From Pseudomonas mendocina (lineage in GTDB: Bacteria > Pseudomonadota > Gammaproteobacteria > Pseudomonadales > Pseudomonadaceae), in NCBI GenBank assembly GCA_037482215.1, contig CP148074.1, forward strand, positions 4,340,001 through 4,404,000: a DNA stretch of 64,000 nucleotides, written 5' to 3'. The position numbers were made by a program, and so were the translations under genes. The stretch's first letter is position 1. Each line of letters starts with the position of its first letter. The notes under the pieces are model-generated. The model was not told the origin of the DNA, made no database searches, and was given only the letters and a program-made list of their open reading frames with translations. Below, one piece after another: positions 19,627 to 27,677 of the stretch.

Positions 19627-20237
19627 AGCCCACTCGTCTTCTGCTGACATTGGCCTTGCTGGGCGGCTGCTCAATTCTGCCTGAAAGTGAGCCGTTGGAT
19701 ATTTACCCCCTGCCAGCCAAAGAGCTGCCCGCACAAAGCCCGACCGTCAATTGGGCACTAAAGGTAGAAACACCCAACAGCGAGCGCATGCTAGATAGCA
19801 CACGCATATTGGTTGTACCCAAGGCTGCCCACATCAATGCATACCAGGGCGCACGCTGGAGTGAACATGCACCGGAGTTAGTGCGAAATCGCCTGCTGGA
19901 TGCATTTCGTGATGACGGACGCATTCAAGCGTTGAGCAGTGACGAACAAAACCTCTATGCAGACCTTGCCTTGACCAGCACCCTGCGGCGATTTAACAGC
20001 CGGTATGAGGATGGCATCGTCAGTACGCAGATCCAGTTGGACGCACAACTGGTGAATGTCCGAGATCAAAGCATTGTTGCCAGTCGGCGCTTTAAAGTGA
20101 GCACGCCTAGCGCAACCGCGCAGATCGGCCAAGTCGTCGCTGCATTTGGCACGGCCGCTGACGAGCTCAGCCAGCAGGTTATTCACTGGGTTGTAGAGAC
20201 AGGTTCTGGACTAGCCTTGGCCCAGCCGCCAAAGTGA
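19623..20237 (+). CDS. PqiC-like / ABC_trans_aux lipoprotein of the MCE transporter
   Basis: This 204-residue lipoprotein has signal peptide MKPTRLLLTLALLGGC with the lipobox cysteine at 16. The body has the ABC-type transport auxiliary (PqiC/DUF330) pattern: VKTPxSxRMLDSTRILV-like strand, AHINAYQGARWSEHAPELVR, then a beta-rich C-terminus. PqiC-type proteins link the MCE tunnel to the outer membrane. The ATG overlaps the MCE-protein stop (ATGA), which closes a fully coupled four-gene operon. A GC-rich palindrome (20239-20252, AGCCCCGCGGGGCT) follows and may aid termination, though it has no T tract. Confidence 0.85.
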   Translation: MKPTRLLLTLALLGGCSILPESEPLDIYPLPAKELPAQSPTVNWALKVETPNSERMLDSTRILVVPKAAHINAYQGARWSEHAPELVRNRLLDAFRDDGRIQALSSDEQNLYADLALTSTLRRFNSRYEDGIVSTQIQLDAQLVNVRDQSIVASRRFKVSTPSATAQIGQVVAAFGTAADELSQQVIHWVVETGSGLALAQPPK

Positions 20238-20425
20238 CAGCCCCGCGGGGCTACAGGCTATCGAAATAGGCAATGACAACGATCAGCGTTAGCGATTTCC
20301 CAGACCTCAGATAGCAGTCTAGGATTAGTACTGCTCCTGATAACAAACGCATAAGCGGCGTCGAATAAGGTTATTCAGACCTCGCAAACAGAGCTCAAAA
20401 CTTGCACTGCAAACAGGTAACTCTC

Positions 20426-20674
20426 ATGCGCATATTCGCTCTTGCATTATCACTGCTCGCCTTTTCCAGCTGGGTACAAGCCAATGACTCTCAGGCCGAT
20501 ACGTACCGCTACGGCAACAAGCTGGATATTGCCCGTGTCCTGTCCATCAAGCACCCTCAGGATAGCCAAATCTGCCAGCCTGGGACTGCGGTCATGACCT
20601 ATGAAGACTCCAAAGGCCAAGTCCGCAAACTGTCGTATCAGACCTTCTCAGAGAACTGTCTGATCCAGAATTGA
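20426..20674 (+). CDS. DUF2790 family small secreted protein
   Basis: This 82-residue protein has a signal peptide (MRIFALALSLLAFSSWVQA). The mature part has the DUF2790 pattern (YRYGNKLDIARVLSIKHPQD, then TAVMTYEDSKGQVRKLSYQT). The family is essentially restricted to Pseudomonas. Members are periplasmic, of unknown function, and some are recalled as metal- or stress-responsive. The ATG at 20426 is preferred over an upstream in-frame TTG because it starts a clean signal peptide and follows an AGG element. Two cysteines (in SQICQPG and ENCLIQN) could form a disulfide. Confidence 0.85.
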   Translation: MRIFALALSLLAFSSWVQANDSQADTYRYGNKLDIARVLSIKHPQDSQICQPGTAVMTYEDSKGQVRKLSYQTFSENCLIQN

Positions 20675-20694
20675 TGGGTTTGTTAGGACCGCTC

Positions 20695-20716
20695 GAAGCC
20701 GCCCCACGGCGGCTTC
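20695..20716. terminator. hairpin between convergent genes
   Basis: GAAGCCGCC (20695-20703) pairs with GGCGGCTTC (20708-20716) around a CCAC loop. It sits between the stop codons of the DUF2790 gene and the convergent histidine kinase. The T tract is weak on both strands, so termination is probable but not proven. Confidence 0.5.
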
Positions 20717-20731
20717 AAATCACCGCTGAAC

Positions 20732-22060
20732 TTAAGCAGGCAGCGTCAAGGTAAATACGGCTCCGCCACCTTCGGCATTCATCACCTCAAGTGATCCTCC
20801 GTGCCACTCTGCAAGCGTACGGGCGATGGGCAGACCGAGGCCTATACCTGCCACGCTCAGGTTGTTTTCAGAGCGGTAAAAACGCTCGAAAATCAGCGAC
20901 TTTTCTTGCTCAGACACACCCGGCCCATAGTCGCGTACAGCACACTTAAAATGTCCGCCTTGGCGCACCAGGGAAATTTCAATTGGGTATCCTGGCGGGC
21001 TGTATTTGTGTGCGTTTGAAACAAGATTACAGATGATTTCGATACACCACGTCTTGTCGCAATTCACTGTAAAGTCTGTGTTTTTCCCGTCCTGATGACG
21101 GCGAATCTCACGATCATGCAGTAAATCGCCAAAGCGCTCCAAAGACGACTCGACCAACTCAAGCCAGTTGCAAGGCTGTAGATCCAAACGCCTCTCACCG
21201 TCACTGCCGTTCACCCCTTCATCCAGACGCAAACCTTCAAGCACCCGACCAATCAGGTAGTTGAGGTGGTTGACTGAGTTCCGGATCAGTTGCGAGCGCT
21301 CCTTCACGCTGGCCTCGTGAAGCGTTGCGTCGGTGAGCTGGCGCTTGAGCCGCTGGGCTGTTGAATCAATCACGGCAAGCGGGGTACGAAGTTGATGAGA
21401 CATCAGCGAAACAAAGTCCCGGTAACGCATGCGTACCGAGCGCTCCTGCTGAAGCACCTCAAGCAAACGCTGGGTTTGTAAGTGCTGAAGTTGCAGGGCT
21501 TCCTTGGCCTGCGTGGCCATTCGCAGATTGCGCAACATTTGCCAACATAGCAGCGATCCTGCAACTAGCAGTCCAACGACCGTCAAGATCACTTGAAGTA
21601 CTAATCGGCGGTGATCCTCACGGCGCCGGCCTGCATCTTCGCGCTCAGCAAGCATGACAGTATTGCCAACCTGACGCAGCGTTCTGGTGACAAGCTCGTA
21701 GTTGATGGGCAGGTGATCCAAACTGAAAATGACATCGCGGATGCGAGCGTCCACACCACTGCGCTGCATGTAGCGCAGTTGAGGCCCCTGATTCAGGATC
21801 ATCAAGCTGGATTTGAGTAAATCAAGATGAAGCGCGAGGTCCGACTTGGAGTCCGCAGTAGGCGGTGACACCTGTGCAGCGCGCTCCAGTTGAACACTCT
21901 GGTACACACTCTGGCTGATTGCCCAGACCATATTCTCGCCAATGTCAGCGCTTATCTCAGATTGCAGATTAAGCAGCTTGTATAGGGCATAGCCCAGCAT
22001 CAGCGCAAATATCAGGATCGCCGCGAATGCCAGGCTTCGTACTTGCCGTTGTCGCTTCAT
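20732..22060 (-). CDS. membrane sensor histidine kinase
   Basis: This 442-residue hybrid-free kinase has two transmembrane helices (about 9-30 and 170-195) around a periplasmic sensor of about 140 residues with no recognisable family. The HisKA domain holds the phospho-acceptor histidine in FVSLMSHQLRTPLAVIDSTA. HATPase_c shows the N box (CNLVSNAHKYSPPGYP), G1 (VRDYGPGVSEQEKSLIFERF) and G2 (GIGLGLPIARTLAEW). The start at 22060 overlaps the regulator stop (ATGA), so kinase and regulator are translationally coupled. It is transcribed away from the Tad operon together with the regulator and a molybdopterin-fold protein, and probably senses a periplasmic or membrane cue for them. Confidence 0.88.
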   Translation of the reverse strand: MKRQRQVRSLAFAAILIFALMLGYALYKLLNLQSEISADIGENMVWAISQSVYQSVQLERAAQVSPPTADSKSDLALHLDLLKSSLMILNQGPQLRYMQRSGVDARIRDVIFSLDHLPINYELVTRTLRQVGNTVMLAEREDAGRRREDHRRLVLQVILTVVGLLVAGSLLCWQMLRNLRMATQAKEALQLQHLQTQRLLEVLQQERSVRMRYRDFVSLMSHQLRTPLAVIDSTAQRLKRQLTDATLHEASVKERSQLIRNSVNHLNYLIGRVLEGLRLDEGVNGSDGERRLDLQPCNWLELVESSLERFGDLLHDREIRRHQDGKNTDFTVNCDKTWCIEIICNLVSNAHKYSPPGYPIEISLVRQGGHFKCAVRDYGPGVSEQEKSLIFERFYRSENNLSVAGIGLGLPIARTLAEWHGGSLEVMNAEGGGAVFTLTLPA

Positions 22061-23112
22061 CTGCTGCGAGTACGTAGCTCGGAAACCGCAGCAGGCAAAC
22101 TGGGAATCGCCCACCCCGTGGAAAGAATCAGCGCCACCAACTCCGACTGACGTGTCACGCAGGTTTTTGAAAAAATATTGCGTAAGTGGAACGCCACAGT
22201 CGTCGAAGAAACTCCCAGCTCGTGGGAAACATCTTCAGTACGCATGCCTTGAGCCATCAACAAGGCAACATTGGCCTCGGTGGGGGTCAAACCAAACACT
22301 TCGCGCAATGTCCCCACATCCGGCAAGGTGCGGCTGTAAGTCGAAGACAGAAACACAGCTAACAAGCAGGTGGAGTCACCTTTTGCGTATCCATCATCCA
22401 GACACACAACGCTCGCGGCTACAGCTGCATCGCCACTGTGACGCTCCATCGCAAGCGATTTGCGCTCTCCAGCGGTTTTAAGATCAGCCAGTGCCTTAGC
22501 GATTTTCTCGGCGCTGCTTGCCTTAAAGGCCGGCCAGCAAAGCGCTCCACCGGCATTTACCTGCCAAAGGTTTTCTTCCGCAGAGATGTGCTTGGCTTTG
22601 GGTGTTGCATAGAACAAATGGCCACGCTGGTCACACAACAGCACAGCACCCGGTAGCTGATCAAATACGCCGCTGAGTCGTGACAAAATATCCTGCTGGC
22701 CCCGCTGCGCGTGGCTTCTGAAGCGAGCAACTTGCGCCAGCCGCGACTCGATGGTGGCCAGCAACATGTCGTAGTCCACTGGCTTGACCAAGTAATCATC
22801 AACGCCTTGGCGCTTGGCTTCAAGCAAAGCGTCACGCTGGCCGAGTGCAGTCAGAAACAGAAAAGGCGTTTCAGCTAAATCGGGCCGTTGAGTGCGTAGG
22901 TACTGATGGATGAAGTAGCCATCACGCTGGGCATCGCCCCCCAGCATAACGTCACTTAAAATCAGATCCGGTCGCGTGAACTCAAGGTGCGCAAGCGCCT
23001 CGTCCACTGAGCGAGCCGCCAACACTTGATAGTTGGCGCTCTCCAGCTCCTCACAAAGATCGCGCAACAAAGTCGCCTCATCCTCGATGCATAAAATACA
23101 CGCACGCATCAC
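22057..23112 (-). CDS. response regulator, REC and LuxR-type HTH with a PAS-like middle
   Basis: This 351-residue regulator has a REC domain at residues 1-125, with acidic pair in CILCIEDEATLLRDL, phospho-acceptor aspartate in LILSDVMLGG and lysine in GVDDYLVKPVDYDML. A central region of about 130 residues (starting LSGVFDQLPGAVLLCDQRGH) resembles a PAS fold. The C-terminal 65 residues form a LuxR/GerE HTH (FGLTPTEANVALLMAQGM, then ELGVSSTTVAFHLRNIF). REC-PAS-LuxR is an uncommon order. It lies between a periplasmic protein and its kinase in one operon divergent from the Tad operon, so the Tad promoter is a natural target. That is inference from position only. Confidence 0.87.
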   Translation of the reverse strand: MMRACILCIEDEATLLRDLCEELESANYQVLAARSVDEALAHLEFTRPDLILSDVMLGGDAQRDGYFIHQYLRTQRPDLAETPFLFLTALGQRDALLEAKRQGVDDYLVKPVDYDMLLATIESRLAQVARFRSHAQRGQQDILSRLSGVFDQLPGAVLLCDQRGHLFYATPKAKHISAEENLWQVNAGGALCWPAFKASSAEKIAKALADLKTAGERKSLAMERHSGDAAVAASVVCLDDGYAKGDSTCLLAVFLSSTYSRTLPDVGTLREVFGLTPTEANVALLMAQGMRTEDVSHELGVSSTTVAFHLRNIFSKTCVTRQSELVALILSTGWAIPSLPAAVSELRTRSR

Positions 23113-23120
23113 AGGTACTC

Positions 23121-23675
23121 TCAGGGCTCAATGACAATGGTTCGAAGCATCCAAGCCCAGCGATGATCGACGCGGGAATCCTGAAGCTCCTCATGCTGGT
23201 CACGGGGATAGACCACCCAAAGCGGCCCTTTGGTGCTGCGGGTCAAAGCCTTGCCGTCCTGCTCATACGCGACAATGACATCCCAGGTCAGAAAGTCCCT
23301 GATCGCGACCTTCACCTCGTATTCGTTCAAGGCAATAAGTCTGGCTGTAGCTGTCTCAGCGACTGGCTTATCCAATAGGCTCAGTACATCCCGTAGCAGT
23401 GGCCCTTTAAATTCCCTAACGCCATCGGTCCAGGCGGTCGACGTACGTAGCTGTTGTTGCGGCAAAGACTCGATCTGCTCCCGGGTGATATCGAGGGTTT
23501 GGTCCGCACTGCGCACAGAAAGCAGCACCTCTGCGTGGGATACGGGACCACACATCACGCTCAACACGAAAATGACAAATACAGCCCACAACCTGGGCCG
23601 AGATTGACGGCTTATCCGAGCCGAGCAAAAGCCTAGAACGCTTAGAGTAGTTCTGTTTGAAGAGATGAGAGACAC
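23121..23675 (-). CDS. periplasmic molybdopterin-binding-fold protein
   Basis: This 184-residue protein has a hydrophobic N-terminal segment (LWAVFVIFVLSVMCGPVSHA) that should act as a signal peptide. The rest resembles a shortened oxidoreductase molybdopterin-binding domain (SUOX fold): ITREQIESLPQQQLRTST, FKGPLLRDVLSLLDKPVAET, and VAYEQDGKALTRSTKGPLWV followed by VYPRDQHEELQ. The cysteine that ligates molybdenum in true sulfite-oxidase-type enzymes is absent, so it is probably a ligand-binding or sensing relative. It is the first gene of the operon with the regulator and kinase, 8 bases upstream of the regulator, and may feed information to the kinase. The true start could be internal. Confidence 0.72.
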   Translation of the reverse strand: MSLISSNRTTLSVLGFCSARISRQSRPRLWAVFVIFVLSVMCGPVSHAEVLLSVRSADQTLDITREQIESLPQQQLRTSTAWTDGVREFKGPLLRDVLSLLDKPVAETATARLIALNEYEVKVAIRDFLTWDVIVAYEQDGKALTRSTKGPLWVVYPRDQHEELQDSRVDHRWAWMLRTIVIEP

Positions 23676-23987
23676 CGAAATTACCCTTGGTTAACTCCGG
23701 CGATAGAGCAGTTCCTTGCGCAGGTATCGCCAAGCTTTTTGTTATCGCTGCTCACGACCGCAAAACGCACTGCGTTTCTGTAGCCGGTCTAAGCCATTAC
23801 CCAGGTGGGAACCTTCCAGGTTTCCGCCTGAGCCAAAAACCAAACTGATAGAGATTAAAAAAAATCAATCAATACCAATGTGGAATATGAATTTCGTCTG
23901 GAATGGATTAAACCGCTCTTTGGTGACGTTTTACCAGCGCCGGAAGCACAACAAACCCATTTAGTTCCCACTATATTTCGTAAATAT

Positions 23988-24003
23988 TGTGATTTGCATC
24001 ACA
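23988..24003. promoter_or_regulatory. CRP/Vfr-type binding site
   Basis: TGTGATTTGCATCACA is a perfect TGTGA-N6-TCACA palindrome, flanked by A/T on both sides (ATAT before, TTTT after), as in the best CRP sites. In pseudomonads the matching regulator is Vfr, which controls pili and virulence functions. The centre lies about 428 bases upstream of the pilin ATG. That is too far for direct class I/II activation of that start unless the leader is long. Confidence 0.65.
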
Positions 24004-24026
24004 TTTTTACAAATTAATGACGCTTT

Positions 24027-24179
24027 ATTGGTGCCACAAAAATGGCACCAATCGTATGGAATACGGACACATAGAAACGCCACTCACCCCATACCCAAAA
24101 CAGCCTTGAGCCCGCACATCATAAGGATTCCTCGCCCTCTCTGAATTACGAGCGGCTGCTCGGCTTAGCCGCTTTTTTC
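24027..24179 (+). ncRNA. candidate small RNA or attenuated leader
   Basis: A perfect 10-bp inverted repeat (ATTGGTGCCA at 24027-24036, TGGCACCAAT at 24043-24052, loop CAAAAA) lies just downstream of the CRP-type site. About 100 bases later there is an intrinsic terminator: AGCGGCT (24151-24157), a 9-base loop, AGCCGCT (24167-24173) and a T-rich run. A transcript activated at the CRP-type site would begin near 24036-24057 and be about 120-145 nt long. With the earlier start it has a 5' hairpin and a 3' terminator, the typical build of an sRNA. The alternative is a leader that terminates early before the Tad operon. No sequence match to a named RNA is recognised. Confidence 0.35.
24151..24179 (+). 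terminator. intrinsic terminator upstream of the Tad operon
   Basis: The stem AGCGGCT/AGCCGCT (24151-24157 and 24167-24173) is followed directly by TTTTTCTT on the plus strand. No plus-strand protein gene precedes it within the non-coding region, so it must end a non-coding transcript or act on the operon leader. Confidence 0.65.
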
Positions 24180-24423
24180 TTCAAAAAAAAATCCCTGATC
24201 TCAAGTATTTTTAATTTTCAAAAACAGACCCTATTCAAACAAACGGGGCTTTCTTCCCCCGCCCTCCGCTACTGTCCCGCCCCAATAGGCATCCTGACCG
24301 TTCGAACAACTGAGCAGTCTGCATGACCTATCCGCTTGAGCCGCACAGGCTGCCAACCCTGTGTGTCCGAGCCCGCTCAGTCACTCAGCCAACACACGAC
24401 TCACAGGGTCAAAGGGGATTTTC

Positions 24424-24681
24424 ATGTCACTCAAATCACGCGCCCGCCAGCTTGGTCAGGGCATGACCGAATACATCATCATCGTGGCGTTGATCGCCAT
24501 TTCCGCCATCGTTGTATACAACCTGTTCGGCAGTACCGTTCGTGAACAGGTGGGAGATATGGCTGCTGAGCTGGGTGGTGGTCAGGCTGACCAGTCCGCA
24601 CGGCAAACAGGTGACGAGGCCAAAGCAGCAGGTACCACGTCTCATAACCTCGGCCAGTTCCAGCAAGAAGAACGTCAGTAA
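24424..24681 (+). CDS. Flp-type pilin / pilin-like protein
   Basis: This 85-residue protein has a class III (type IVb) prepilin leader. A short basic N-terminus (MSLKSRARQLGQ) is followed by G-MTEYIIIVALIAISAIVV, with the cleavage glycine, the conserved E5-equivalent glutamate and the Y of Flp pilins, then a hydrophobic helix. The C-terminal half is hydrophilic, rich in Q, A and G, and without cysteines. The start at 24424 has AGGGGA upstream. It is the first gene of the Tad operon and probably encodes the major subunit, although it is longer than typical Flp pilins (50-70 residues). A prepilin peptidase is needed for maturation and is not encoded nearby. Confidence 0.82.
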   Translation: MSLKSRARQLGQGMTEYIIIVALIAISAIVVYNLFGSTVREQVGDMAAELGGGQADQSARQTGDEAKAAGTTSHNLGQFQQEERQ

Positions 24682-24684
24682 GCC

Positions 24685-26730
24685 ATGCGCGGCGTCATGA
24701 ACCGGAAGCTCCAACAAGGGCAGGCCATGGTATTTGGCCTGCTTTTTGTTGGCATCACGCTGATCGCCCTGATTGTCATGTTCAATCAGGGCATTCTCAC
24801 GCGTGACCGTGTGCAGTTGGAAAACGCTGCTGACGCCGCCGTTTACTCACAGGCAAAACTTTTTGCCCGTCACCAGAACCTGATCGCTTACACCAACCGC
24901 GCCATCATCGCTAACGAGCTATCGGTTGGGCAGGTGGTTGCGCTGATGTCGTGGTCCAAGCGCTACGCCAATATTGCAGGCTGGGTTAACTCCTTCCCGG
25001 CTTACCAGATTCCAGTCGCGCCTCCGGCCCCCAAGCCGATGATCAGCGACATCTTGTCGGTTGTGACCTTGCCGTATCAGATCATCGGTATGGGTGTTCA
25101 GGCCGCTGCGACACCTGTGGTGTCGATCTATCCACGGGTGGTCTCCAGCTTCAACATGATCATGGGCTTCTTCCAGAAAGCCTTCTCGATTGCGACCTTC
25201 GAGGCACAAATATCGGTGCCCCAGGAGGTGGTCAAACAGCACAGAATGACCCACAGGTCAGACGACAACCTAGAGGTTGCGACCATGTCGCAACTGTTCC
25301 TGATCCAGAACTTCATCCTGACCTATTTCGCTGATTACCTGTCGCTTGCGGATCTGATCAATGCTGCGACCGGCGCCAATAATGAACCGGCAGCCCCCAC
25401 GCCGGGAACACCACCAGGTCCATCCTCAACGGGCATGGAAATAGAAGAAAGTAACCCGACACCTGGCAGTATCGTTTCGGACTTTCTGGGTGGTTCACCG
25501 GCGTCCATGCTGGTCAGCAACTCCCCGGAAATGCATAACCGAACGCCGAATAGCTTGAGCAGTATTGATGCTCGAAACTCTGCCCGGTATTTCGCAGCGT
25601 TGCTCAACGGCAGCCGTAACGATTGGCTGAGCAAGCGAAATTTCAACGCGACGGTGGGCTTTGGGATTCCGGAAATCCCAATCTACTTAGGTTTTATCAA
25701 TATCAAGCTGGGCTTCAGTTTCGAAGTGGGGGTATTCAACAACGGCGGCACCGCCTTTGTGTACAACCCGCTGAGTATCGCCAACGCCAGTAAGGGCATC
25801 CCCGTCTACGGCTGGTCCTCTCTGGATTACAGCTCCATGGGAGCAGAATTCAACATTTCACTGGCGGTTGAGTTGTGCATGCCTTTTGTGGGCTGCGTGT
25901 CGATTTTTGACGGCGAATTTGGATTAGGTTTTGGCTTGCCACTGGGAGCCGGTACGCATCAGCTGGTCACCAACCAGGGCGACCAAAAGTTGTTCCCCTC
26001 ACAGTGGGGAACACCTGCCGATGCCATGCTGTACAAAAAGAATGTCCCCTACGGTGACGCGATGCGACCGGTACACGCCACGACGTGGGGCTGGGCGCAT
26101 ATGCCCATTGTGCCGACCTCGCACGGGCATATGCCTTCTGACGTAACCATCGGCTACAGCGGTTCACCTTCGTTTTTCAGCTTGGGTTCAGACCATGCCG
26201 AAACCGGTGTGAGCAAGGAGTTCACGGTTGCCGTCTCCAAGCCGCTGGAGAGCATTCGCACCAGCGATAATCCAGACAGCCTGAATCTTCGTCAGGGTCG
26301 CTTTGCTCTGGAGACCAACGGTGTGGATGACAACCCGCTGGTATTTCTGTGGGGCGATGGCGAACGGATGATGACTGTCTCCTCAGCCGAGACCTTCTTT
26401 GCGCCACCGTCAGGACGGGACGAATCTGCCAACCAGTACAGCCCGTTCTGGGATGCACGCCTGCGCGAGCCAAGCCGGTTTATCGAGTTTATTGCCTCGG
26501 GCAAGATCGATATTCAAGAGCTCCTGGGCATGCTGAGTATCACGCCCTCCTATGTCGCAGGTTTCTTGATCGACTTGGCTTTTGACAACGTGGTCAAACC
26601 GGGGCGCGACGTCATGCTCGACAAGATTCCGGCACCGCTGAATACCTTTGCCAGAGGCCCCATCGAGGAAATTACCGACAAGGTTCTGGACGAAGCCAAA
26701 GACGGCATTATCGGAGCGATTCCGCAATGA
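24685..26730 (+). CDS. TadG-like pilus-assembly protein
   Basis: This 681-residue protein has an N-terminal TadE/TadG-type segment. A basic start is followed by QGQAMVFGLLFVGITLIALI, then the conserved LENAADAAVYSQAKLFARHQ of Tad_N proteins. The bulk is a large extracytoplasmic domain without a recognised family. It is G/P-rich in the middle (about 230-260) and has hydrophobic stretches near 115-165. Members are thought to be minor pilins or tethers of the Tad apparatus. It begins 3 bases after the pilin stop, and its own stop overlaps the next gene (ATGA). An alternative ATG lies 12 bases downstream. Nothing indicates an enzymatic role. Confidence 0.8.
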   Translation: MRGVMNRKLQQGQAMVFGLLFVGITLIALIVMFNQGILTRDRVQLENAADAAVYSQAKLFARHQNLIAYTNRAIIANELSVGQVVALMSWSKRYANIAGWVNSFPAYQIPVAPPAPKPMISDILSVVTLPYQIIGMGVQAAATPVVSIYPRVVSSFNMIMGFFQKAFSIATFEAQISVPQEVVKQHRMTHRSDDNLEVATMSQLFLIQNFILTYFADYLSLADLINAATGANNEPAAPTPGTPPGPSSTGMEIEESNPTPGSIVSDFLGGSPASMLVSNSPEMHNRTPNSLSSIDARNSARYFAALLNGSRNDWLSKRNFNATVGFGIPEIPIYLGFINIKLGFSFEVGVFNNGGTAFVYNPLSIANASKGIPVYGWSSLDYSSMGAEFNISLAVELCMPFVGCVSIFDGEFGLGFGLPLGAGTHQLVTNQGDQKLFPSQWGTPADAMLYKKNVPYGDAMRPVHATTWGWAHMPIVPTSHGHMPSDVTIGYSGSPSFFSLGSDHAETGVSKEFTVAVSKPLESIRTSDNPDSLNLRQGRFALETNGVDDNPLVFLWGDGERMMTVSSAETFFAPPSGRDESANQYSPFWDARLREPSRFIEFIASGKIDIQELLGMLSITPSYVAGFLIDLAFDNVVKPGRDVMLDKIPAPLNTFARGPIEEITDKVLDEAKDGIIGAIPQ

Positions 26731-27677
26731 TCCGTCGGCCTGAATGCCACCGCCAGAACGGCCAGGCCATGACCGAGTTTGTAGTCATGACCGCCGGTTT
26801 TCTGTTGATCCTATTTGTACTGGTCCCAGTGGTCGCCAAGCTCTCTGACATGTCGTACAAGGCGCAAGAAGCCGCACGTTATACCGCTTGGGAGCGTACT
26901 GTCTGGTACCAGACTAACGGCGTTGAAGGCGAGACCATGCCAAGCCAGATGAACCTGGAGGATGGTTATCTGGCCACGCGTAACGACGAAGACATCCTCA
27001 ACACAGCTGAGCGCCGCATCCTCAGTTTCAGTCGTGATCCCCAGCCGTTTGATGCGCAGGACATCGACCCGCAAACCGCTACGCGGGCCAACAACTTTTG
27101 GCGCTGGACCCACGGTGAAGGCGGCCAGCCTATGACCGGGCCTGGCGATATGGCCGAGTCCTCCGCCATTGCCAATCAGGCAACGCCGTCAACCGCGTAC
27201 AGCATCGTGGATGGCTATAACACGGTGATGGGTGTGGTGGCCGATGTGCTGAACGTCATCAGCTTCGGCCAGGGTGATCAGGACTTTATGCAGATCGCCC
27301 ACCCAACCCGCAACTTCTACACCACCTCAGTCAACATTCCGGTGCCGATTGCAGGTGGCAGTCAGTTGGGCAACCAGCCTCTATTTGGCGACCGCTTTAA
27401 CGAGCTCAATGTCGGCGCCCGTTCAGCGGTTCTGGCCGACGGCTGGGTCGCCCAAACCGAGGACGGTGAAGGCAGCCATTTCGATGAGAAGGTGGACGAT
27501 TTCGTACTGGGTACGCTGATCGACGAGAACCCGATCTTCGAGACCGTGCAATCAATCATCGGCATCTTCGAGCCCTCGTTTAAGACACTGGATCTGGCAC
27601 CGGTTGATACCGCTCCGATCAACGACAGCAAACCTCGATGCAATGTCACCACCGGCTTCTGCTACTTCGATGAATAG
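26727..27677 (+). CDS. TadE-like minor pilin protein
   Basis: This 316-residue protein has a pilin-like N-terminus: MIRRPECHRQNGQ, then AMTEFVVMTAGFLLILFVLV, with the glutamate after the putative cleavage site. It is followed by SYKAQEAARYTAWERTVWY, a motif common to TadE/TadF-type proteins. The remaining 250 residues are a soluble domain of unknown fold, ending with two cysteines (SKPRCNVTTGFCYFDE) likely to form a disulfide. It overlaps the previous gene by 4 bases and the next by 8, so translation is coupled. It probably forms a minor subunit or tip protein. Confidence 0.75.
   Translation: MIRRPECHRQNGQAMTEFVVMTAGFLLILFVLVPVVAKLSDMSYKAQEAARYTAWERTVWYQTNGVEGETMPSQMNLEDGYLATRNDEDILNTAERRILSFSRDPQPFDAQDIDPQTATRANNFWRWTHGEGGQPMTGPGDMAESSAIANQATPSTAYSIVDGYNTVMGVVADVLNVISFGQGDQDFMQIAHPTRNFYTTSVNIPVPIAGGSQLGNQPLFGDRFNELNVGARSAVLADGWVAQTEDGEGSHFDEKVDDFVLGTLIDENPIFETVQSIIGIFEPSFKTLDLAPVDTAPINDSKPRCNVTTGFCYFDE

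Larger units (their letters stand above)
23676..24423. other. long non-coding region between the two-component operon and the Tad operon
   Basis: About 750 AT-rich bases separate the divergent operons. No protein-coding gene is convincing. The region holds a perfect CRP-type palindrome, a 10-bp hairpin and an intrinsic terminator on the plus strand (listed separately), together with whatever promoters drive both operons. AGGGGA precedes the pilin ATG. Confidence 0.7.

Noticed and set aside
24027..24060. A sigma-54 promoter in TGGCACCAATCGTATG
   Set aside because: The -24-like TGGCAC is present, but the required GC at the -12 position is missing, and the TGGCAC is one arm of the hairpin.
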